NCBI GenBank assembly: GCA_965229305.1
Contig: CBDDIZ010000015.1
Span: 21,448 to 85,447, forward strand
Length of the DNA stretch: 64,000 bases
Source of the DNA: JALHNI01 sp965229305
Lineage (GTDB): Bacteria; Acidobacteriota; Terriglobia; Bryobacterales; Bryobacteraceae
Reading direction: 5' to 3'
The translations under genes were made by a program, and so were the position numbers. Within the stretch, counting starts at the first letter, position 1. Each line of letters begins with the position of its first letter. Shown here piece after piece: positions 59,273-64,000 of the stretch. Below the pieces are notes generated by a model, which was not told the DNA's origin, did not search any database, and saw only the letters and a list, made by a program, of their open reading frames with translations.

Positions 59273-59824
59273 CTAGACCAGTTCGCTGATTTTGAAGACC
59301 GAGTCGAACGGGCAGTTGAGTTCCTTCATGGTGACGTCGCCGCCCATTTCCCGGTCTACCAGGCAGATCGCGCCGAGGACGTTCATACCGGCCAGGCGCG
59401 CTTTCTCGATCGCGTCCTTGGTGGAGCCACCGGTGGTGCAGACGTCGTCGACGATCACCACATCCATGCCCTCGTAGTTTTCGAGGCCTTCGATGAACTT
59501 CTGGAGGCCATGCTTCTTGGACTCTTTGCGGACCAGGAAGGCGTGGATGGGACGTTGGTCGCCATAGTCCAGGCTTTCGCGGGCCACGGCGATGACGATG
59601 GGGTCGGCGCCGATGACGAGTCCGCCGACGGCAGCCGGCTTCCAGCCATTCCGCTCGATGACTTCGAGGAAGGCCTGGCCAACCAGTTTGACGCCTTCGG
59701 CGTGGCAGGTGGTCAATTTGCCGTCGATGTAAATATTGCTTTCGAGGCCGGAAACCAGCTTGAATTTACCGTGACGGATCGAGAGACGGGTGAGGAGCGA
59801 ACGAAGAGAATCGCGGGCGGACAC
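59273..59824 (-). CDS. pyrE: orotate phosphoribosyltransferase PyrE
   Basis: Catalyses orotate plus PRPP to orotidine-5'-phosphate in pyrimidine synthesis. About 183 residues, normal for the type. The PRPP loop VVIVDDVCTTGGST is intact. The N-terminal part has YIDGKLTTCHAEG and GGLVIGADPIVIAVA. The start is a GTG at 59824 (VSARDSLRSLL); the longer upstream reading frame is not conserved-looking and overlaps the divergent GNAT promoter region. The gene precedes kup by 4 bp. Confidence 0.92.
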   Translation of the reverse strand: MSARDSLRSLLTRLSIRHGKFKLVSGLESNIYIDGKLTTCHAEGVKLVGQAFLEVIERNGWKPAAVGGLVIGADPIVIAVARESLDYGDQRPIHAFLVRKESKKHGLQKFIEGLENYEGMDVVIVDDVCTTGGSTKDAIEKARLAGMNVLGAICLVDREMGGDVTMKELNCPFDSVFKISELV

Positions 59825-59869
59825 GAAAACAATGATAACAACCTCGGCTCTCGGTACGTCCCAAAGGGC

Positions 59870-60298
59870 GTGGTGCGGGAATTTCAGCCTTCGGACCGCG
59901 AGGCGCTGCGACAGATCTATCTGGAAGCGAGGCGCGCCGCTTTCCACTGGGAGCCCCCCGAGTCGCATCGGTTGGAGGACTTCGACCAAGTGACGCAGGG
60001 CGAGCGAATTCTCGTGGCGGAGTGTAACGGGCAAGCCGTGGGTTTCGCGGCGATCTGGGAGCCCGAGAGCTTCGTGCACAGCCTGTTCGTCGGCCCCACG
60101 TATCAGCGTCGCGGCGTAGGCCGGGCTCTGTTAACGGCGTGCGCCGGCGTCTTCACCAAGCGCGGCACGTTGAAGTGTCTGCAGGCGAATCGGGACGCGG
60201 TAGCGTTCTATCGCGCCTTGGGTTGGAGGGTGGGCGAAGCCGGTGATGGTCCGGATGGCCGCTACTACTTGTTCGTGCAGCCGGACCCTACTCGATGA
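59870..60298 (+). CDS. GNAT-family N-acetyltransferase
   Basis: A 142-residue acetyltransferase. The acetyl-CoA-binding motif A is VGPTYQRRGVGRALLTACA; motif B includes NRDAVAFYRALGWRVGE. The start is a GTG at 59870 or 59873, 45 bp from the divergent pyrE start. Substrate unknown. The 3' end overlaps the convergent amidohydrolase gene by 11 bp. Confidence 0.85.
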   Translation: MVREFQPSDREALRQIYLEARRAAFHWEPPESHRLEDFDQVTQGERILVAECNGQAVGFAAIWEPESFVHSLFVGPTYQRRGVGRALLTACAGVFTKRGTLKCLQANRDAVAFYRALGWRVGEAGDGPDGRYYLFVQPDPTR

Positions 60299-61520
60299 CG
60301 CGGCCGTCCTTCATCACCCACTTCACTTTGCGCAGGGCGTGAATGTCCTGCGTGGGGTCGCCTTCGACGGCGATCAGGTCAGCGAGCAGACCGGCGCGGA
60401 TGGCGCCCACGTCGAGATGCAGTACGCGCCCGGCCACCGACGTGGCCGCCTTGAGCGTGTCGACGGCGGACATGCCGTAGTCGACCATCAGCTCCAGTTC
60501 GCGCGCATTGTCGCCATGGGCGAACACGCCCACGTCGCTGCCGCTCAGGATCGTGACCCCGGCGGCGAGCGCGGCTTGGAAGGTCTTACGCTTGGCGGCG
60601 ATCGAGGGCGGCTCCGGCTGTTGACCCTTCTTCCAGCCGGCGTACTGGGCGGTGGCGTCGGTGTTGGTGAGCGTGGGGCACAGGGCGACTTTGCGTTGGG
60701 CCATCAACTGGAACACTTCGGGTGTGCCCTGATCGCCGGGTTCGATGGTCTCGACGCCGGCCAGCACGGCGCGTCGCATGCCTTCGGGCGTGACGGCGTG
60801 GACGGCGACCGGTACTCCGGCCGAGCGGGCAGTGTCGACGGCGAGCTTCAGTTCTTCGATGGAGAAGGTGGGATGAGCGCCGGGGTGCGGGCCCCAGGGC
60901 GAGTCTCCGTAAAGCTTGATCCAGTCCGCGCCATGGCCGATCTGGTCCCGCACGACGCGGATCAGTCTGTCGACCCCGTCGGCTTCTTCGGCGCCCTGCG
61001 GGACGTGCCATTCGGGCGCGAAACCCTTGGGGGCATAAGCGCCTGTGGCCACGATCGCCTTGGTGGCGGCCAGCAGTCGCGGGCCTTGCAGAATACCTTC
61101 GCGCAGCGCTTGCTTCAGGTCGACGTCGGCGTAGCCGGCGCCTTCGGTGCCGAGGTCGCGCACGGTGGTGAAGCCGGCCTTGAGCGTGGCGCGCAGATGA
61201 TTGGTGGCGCGAGCGGTGCGCAGGGCGAGCCCTTGCTTCAAGACCTGGTCCGGCCAGAGGACTTCGTTGTAGGGATGCAATAGGACGTGCGAATGGCCTT
61301 CGATGAGGCCGGGCAGGAGAGTGACATTGCCGAGGTCGATGAGGCGGGCGCCGGCCGCGGCGACGTTCGGGCCAGCCGCTTCGATGCGGCTGCCACGGAC
61401 CAGGACCGTCCAGTTGGTTCGCAGGGCTTCGCCGTCAAAGACGCGCGAGGCTTTGATGAGGAGTGGGGTTTGCGCGGGAAGAGAACCGATCGCCAGGAGG
61501 GCGAGCCAGCAGAATCGCAT
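60288..61520 (-). CDS. exported amidohydrolase-family protein
   Basis: A 410-residue metal-dependent hydrolase. A signal peptide (RFCWLALLAIGSLPAQ) starts at the ATG 61520. The TIM-barrel metal ligands are GHSHVLL (HxH), the GADWIKLYGDSPW segment, the VAVHAVTPEGM His and the SGSDVGVFAHGDN Asp. Relatives include exported prolidase-like and imidazolonepropionase-like enzymes. It follows the retropepsin-like gene by 8 bp on the same strand and thus may act on the same peptide or amide substrate, which is inference. Confidence 0.85.
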   Translation of the reverse strand: MRFCWLALLAIGSLPAQTPLLIKASRVFDGEALRTNWTVLVRGSRIEAAGPNVAAAGARLIDLGNVTLLPGLIEGHSHVLLHPYNEVLWPDQVLKQGLALRTARATNHLRATLKAGFTTVRDLGTEGAGYADVDLKQALREGILQGPRLLAATKAIVATGAYAPKGFAPEWHVPQGAEEADGVDRLIRVVRDQIGHGADWIKLYGDSPWGPHPGAHPTFSIEELKLAVDTARSAGVPVAVHAVTPEGMRRAVLAGVETIEPGDQGTPEVFQLMAQRKVALCPTLTNTDATAQYAGWKKGQQPEPPSIAAKRKTFQAALAAGVTILSGSDVGVFAHGDNARELELMVDYGMSAVDTLKAATSVAGRVLHLDVGAIRAGLLADLIAVEGDPTQDIHALRKVKWVMKDGRVIE

Positions 61521-61528
61521 GAGCCATG

Positions 61529-62305
61529 CTAGCGCACCAGCACGACTTCGCCGCGCGCGGGGTCGACATAGATGCGCTTGAAGATCGCGGCCGGCAGCAG
61601 GCCTTCCACCTCGGTCCCCGGCCGCTGGACGATGGCGGCTGGCTGCATGCCGACCTTCAGCTTGTCGGTGAAGTGCAGGTCCGCCGTCCACGACGTCGGC
61701 ACCACGCTACGCGCGCCTTCGAGCGTGCCGAAGGTGGTGGAGACGGGGCGCACCTTCGCCATCGCTTGCGGCACGCGGAACAGCACGACATGCGAACTGC
61801 CCGAATCGAGGATCAGTCGCAGGGTTTCTTCGCCCATGCGTGCTTTGACCGCGATGCGGCCTTCCACACGTTCAAAGCGGATCGTCTCGCCAGCGGGCCT
61901 TTCGGCCTCAAGTTCAAAGCGTCCGGCCCCGGGCGTGAGCGTGAAGGCCCGGTGACCGAAGGCGTTGAGGCCGAGTAGGCCGCGCACGTCGCTGCCGATG
62001 CCGCGAGCCTGATCGAGATGATGCAGCACCAGTTCGACCGGAGGCAGCGCTTCGGTGCCGACGCGAAGCGTGTTGGCTTTGAGCGCGGGCAGGGCGCGTG
62101 TCGTCAGTTGCGTGATGATCTCGACGCGGTACTCGGGCTTCAGACCCAGTTCGGCGGCCAGCTTGGGATCGATCATGCTGGTCTCCGAGCCCGTATCCAC
62201 CAGGAAGCGATACGGGCCGTGGCCCGCGATCGTGATATTGGCGAAGACCGGCGAAGGCTTGGTGTCGATAACGCCGGCAACCAGCAACAGACCGAGAAGA
62301 ATCAT
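61529..62305 (-). CDS. exported retropepsin-like aspartic protease
   Basis: About 258 residues with a signal-like N-terminus (ILLGLLLVAGVIDT). Two aspartic-protease motifs are seen, LVDTGSETSMID near 36-47 and LILDSGSSHVVLF near 165, each followed by strands typical of a lobe (RGLLGLNAFG; EGLLPAAIFK). The duplication in one chain means it could act as a monomer, unlike retroviral enzymes. It starts at the second Met of the open frame. The amidohydrolase gene follows 8 bp later. Confidence 0.8.
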   Translation of the reverse strand: MILLGLLLVAGVIDTKPSPVFANITIAGHGPYRFLVDTGSETSMIDPKLAAELGLKPEYRVEIITQLTTRALPALKANTLRVGTEALPPVELVLHHLDQARGIGSDVRGLLGLNAFGHRAFTLTPGAGRFELEAERPAGETIRFERVEGRIAVKARMGEETLRLILDSGSSHVVLFRVPQAMAKVRPVSTTFGTLEGARSVVPTSWTADLHFTDKLKVGMQPAAIVQRPGTEVEGLLPAAIFKRIYVDPARGEVVLVR

Positions 62306-62438
62306 GGCCAATGGACGCGTCTAGCCTCAGTTGGTTTGGCGCTTTTGCGGCTGGCGAGTGATTTCTTCGATTGCCCGCTCGAGAACTTCATCCCGCCCAG
62401 CGCGAAGGCCTCCAATCGTGGGGCGGGAGACCACGAAC

Positions 62439-63577
62439 TTACGTAAGCGTCCAGCGGGCAAGGCGTAACTCGGACAGCGGCGGGGCAGGTAACTTCGCGA
62501 CGGCAGAGCCGGAGCGGCGGGACTCGTACCAAACGGTGAGTAAGTCGCCATTCGGCAGTTGGACGGTGGACGGGTAGCCCAAGTCGCCCGTGCCGTCGTC
62601 CGAAAGGACAATCGGCTCGGACCAGGTACGGCCATGGTCAGAGCTGACGCGAGCATGATTGCCTCGCGGGGCGCGGCGATAGCTGTAAGTCATCAGCAGG
62701 CGGCCATCGGCGAGACGGAGTAAGTGCGAGGGCAAGCCCCACACGCCGATCGCCTTGGGGACGCTCCACGTCTTGCCGCCGTCGGTCGATTCGGTCTGCA
62801 AGGTCTCGCGTTCATTCGGTTGATTGTGATTGCGGATGTGCACGATCAGCCGGCCGTCGGCCGCTTCCACGCCGTGCAACTCGTGATACTGCGCGTCATC
62901 GTCACCGGGACGCGAGGGAATGGAGGCAAGCACTTCCAGGTGAGGCCATCATCTCGCGATTCGCAGACGCCGATCGCCCCGCGTTCGTTCGGGGCGCCGT
63001 ACTTCTTGCCGGCATGGAGCAGGCGCCCATTCTTCAGCACGAACGCGCCGTGCGGCGTGGTGACGGGGACTTTGTAGGGCGCGGAGAAGTTCAAGCCGCC
63101 ATCGGTCGAGCGGAGCATCCAGGCGCCGACGAGATTCTGCTTCTCGGCCTGAGTGGTGGCGCGTTCCACGGCGTCCCAACGGGCGAGGCGCTCGGCGTCC
63201 CAGCCTTTGGCGTCCTGCCGGACTTTCTGGAATGCGACGGAGGTGAAGCTGTTGACGAGCAGGGTGCCCTTGGCTGTCTCCACCACACCCGCGTCGCGAT
63301 CGTCGATGGCGGTGTCCATGATCACTTGCGGCCACGTCCAGGTTTTGCCGTCGTCTCGCGAGCGCACGATCTCCACGCGTCCGAAGGGGCAGACATGGGC
63401 TTCGCGCCCGCCGGAGTACGCCACCACGAGTTCGCCGTTCTTCCGGCCAACCATCGTGGGCCAAGCCGGGTAATAGCCTGAGGGCTGAGGGATCACCTCA
63501 ATCGATTGGACACGGGCGGAGAGGCGAGGGGCCAGCAGAAGCGCGGGCGCCGATTGAAGAAAGCGACGTCGGAACAC
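62439..63577 (-). pseudogene. exported sialidase/BNR-family protein, one frameshift
   Basis: A Tat-type signal (FRRRFLQSAPALLL) and five Asp boxes: SRDDGKTW, STDGGLNF, SRDDGLTW, STDGGKTW and SSDHGRTW. They are split between two frames. The first frame loses register after LTWK; the second continues VLASIPSRPGDDD to the end. One missing G at about 62933 (minus strand GGAAGTGC) would make one protein of about 379 residues. Typical of the exo-sialidase-like family common in acidobacteria and planctomycetes; real substrate unknown. Whether the deletion is biological is undecided. Confidence 0.82.
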
Positions 63578-63596
63578 CTCTCGATTCTAAAGCCTG

Positions 63597-64000
63597 CTAT
63601 GCGAACCAAAGACGTCCAGTGCGACGGACGGTTTCGCCGGGGGCGCAATCGGGGAAGCGCGGGTCCGAGTGCATGCACGGGCAACGCGGATTGCCCCACA
63701 CGCGCTGGCAGTCCTCCCATTCGGTGAGGATAGTGTGCCCACCGGCTTTGATGATGGCGCGCGGCGACTCCAGCACCTTGTTGTCGTTGGTTTGCGCGGC
63801 GAAGGCGGGGGCGCCTTTGAACATCACGCAGACCTGCGCCCGCATGTTCTTGAGCGCGACCGGTGAGCCGTTGCGGATCCAGCACTCCATCTCGACGGCC
63901 TGATCCTTCAAGCGCACGGCGGCGCCGATGGTGACCTGATCCGGCAGCGGCCATTCGTTGGTGAGCGAGCCATCGGGATGCCGCGTCCATTCGCGATTCG
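63597..64000 (-). CDS. partial protein of unknown function
   Basis: The C-terminal 134 codons of a gene that continues beyond the window; the stop is at 63597. I do not recognise the family. The end reads VEMECWIRNGSPVALKNMRA, QVCVMFKGAPAF and a closing TVRRTGRLWFA. Several Cys and the hydrophilic tone suggest a secreted beta-rich protein. It lies upstream of the sialidase on the same strand with a 19-bp gap and may be cotranscribed. Confidence 0.6.
   Translation of the reverse strand, partial: NREWTRHPDGSLTNEWPLPDQVTIGAAVRLKDQAVEMECWIRNGSPVALKNMRAQVCVMFKGAPAFAAQTNDNKVLESPRAIIKAGGHTILTEWEDCQRVWGNPRCPCMHSDPRFPDCAPGETVRRTGRLWFA

Noticed and set aside
1..64000. tRNA or rRNA genes
   Set aside because: I looked for T-loop GGTTCGA-type signatures with flanking stems and for rRNA motifs and found none that fold.

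Overview
The window looks like a chromosomal segment of a GC-rich acidobacterium of the Bryobacteraceae / Solibacterales type. This is inferred from gene content, not from a marker gene. Two secreted proteins (16645-18588 and 24279-25634) end in the Solibacter-type C-terminal domain (TIGR03437-like). There is also an Oar-like TonB receptor with an N-terminal carboxypeptidase-regulatory domain, two PEP-CTERM proteins, a S8 protease with a tandem NVVWGS tail, and many Tat-exported sugar or sialidase-type proteins. No tRNA, rRNA, CRISPR array or intact insertion sequence was seen.

Layout. 1-6.2 kb is housekeeping: the 5' part of ftsK, a membrane protein with a degenerate JAMM motif, rsmI, a SYLF protein, a DUF503 protein and a small heat-shock gene with an HspR-like operator. 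6.3-7.8 kb is an AbiEi/AbiEii toxin-antitoxin pair. 7.8-20.8 kb is dominated by envelope and secreted proteins: a CPBP protease plus an ABA4-like protein, a YVTN propeller, a PPC/DUF296 protein, the TonB receptor with a TPR partner, a PEP-CTERM protein, a BNR protein, a FecR-fold protein and a DUF4143 ATPase. 20.8-21.3 kb is a gene-free stretch with three copies of a 35-bp repeat. 21.3-24.1 kb is an iron cluster, feoA-bfr-feoB. 24.3-27.4 kb carries a haem-motif secreted protein, a SoxC-like molybdoenzyme and a cytochrome c.

27.7-34.6 kb holds a frameshifted PEP-CTERM gene, a TIM-barrel isomerase, an FGE/hydrolase fusion, the S8 protease, an unknown exported protein and a DUF1080 protein. 34.6-39.5 kb holds a ligase/ACP/acyltransferase fusion, motA-motB and an Rrf2 regulator. 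39.6-46.5 kb holds an alpha-glucan phosphorylase, a probable structured RNA with a 6S-like fold, a Cys-rich small protein, and a HAD/PfkB/ROK sugar-phosphate operon. 46.6-50.1 kb contains three genes (htpX, a Gfo/Idh oxidoreductase, a beta-barrel protein) that together carry nine apparent one-base insertions in homopolymers, which most likely marks a low-quality stretch of sequence. 50.2-51.5 kb is an ECF sigma factor with its membrane partner. 51.5-56.3 kb is a tightly packed five-gene minus-strand operon (PLP enzyme, SDR, RidA, M81 peptidase, Gfo/Idh). 56.4-64 kb holds an intradiol dioxygenase-like protein, kup, pyrE, a GNAT, an amidohydrolase with a retropepsin-like protein, a frameshifted sialidase and a partial unknown gene.

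The most unusual signals are the 6S-like RNA fold at 42228-42386, the JAMM protein that keeps motif spacing but has Arg in place of the first metal His, the RidA/M81/PLP operon, the 35-bp repeats, and the frequency with which convergent genes interlock their stop codons over exactly 4 bp.
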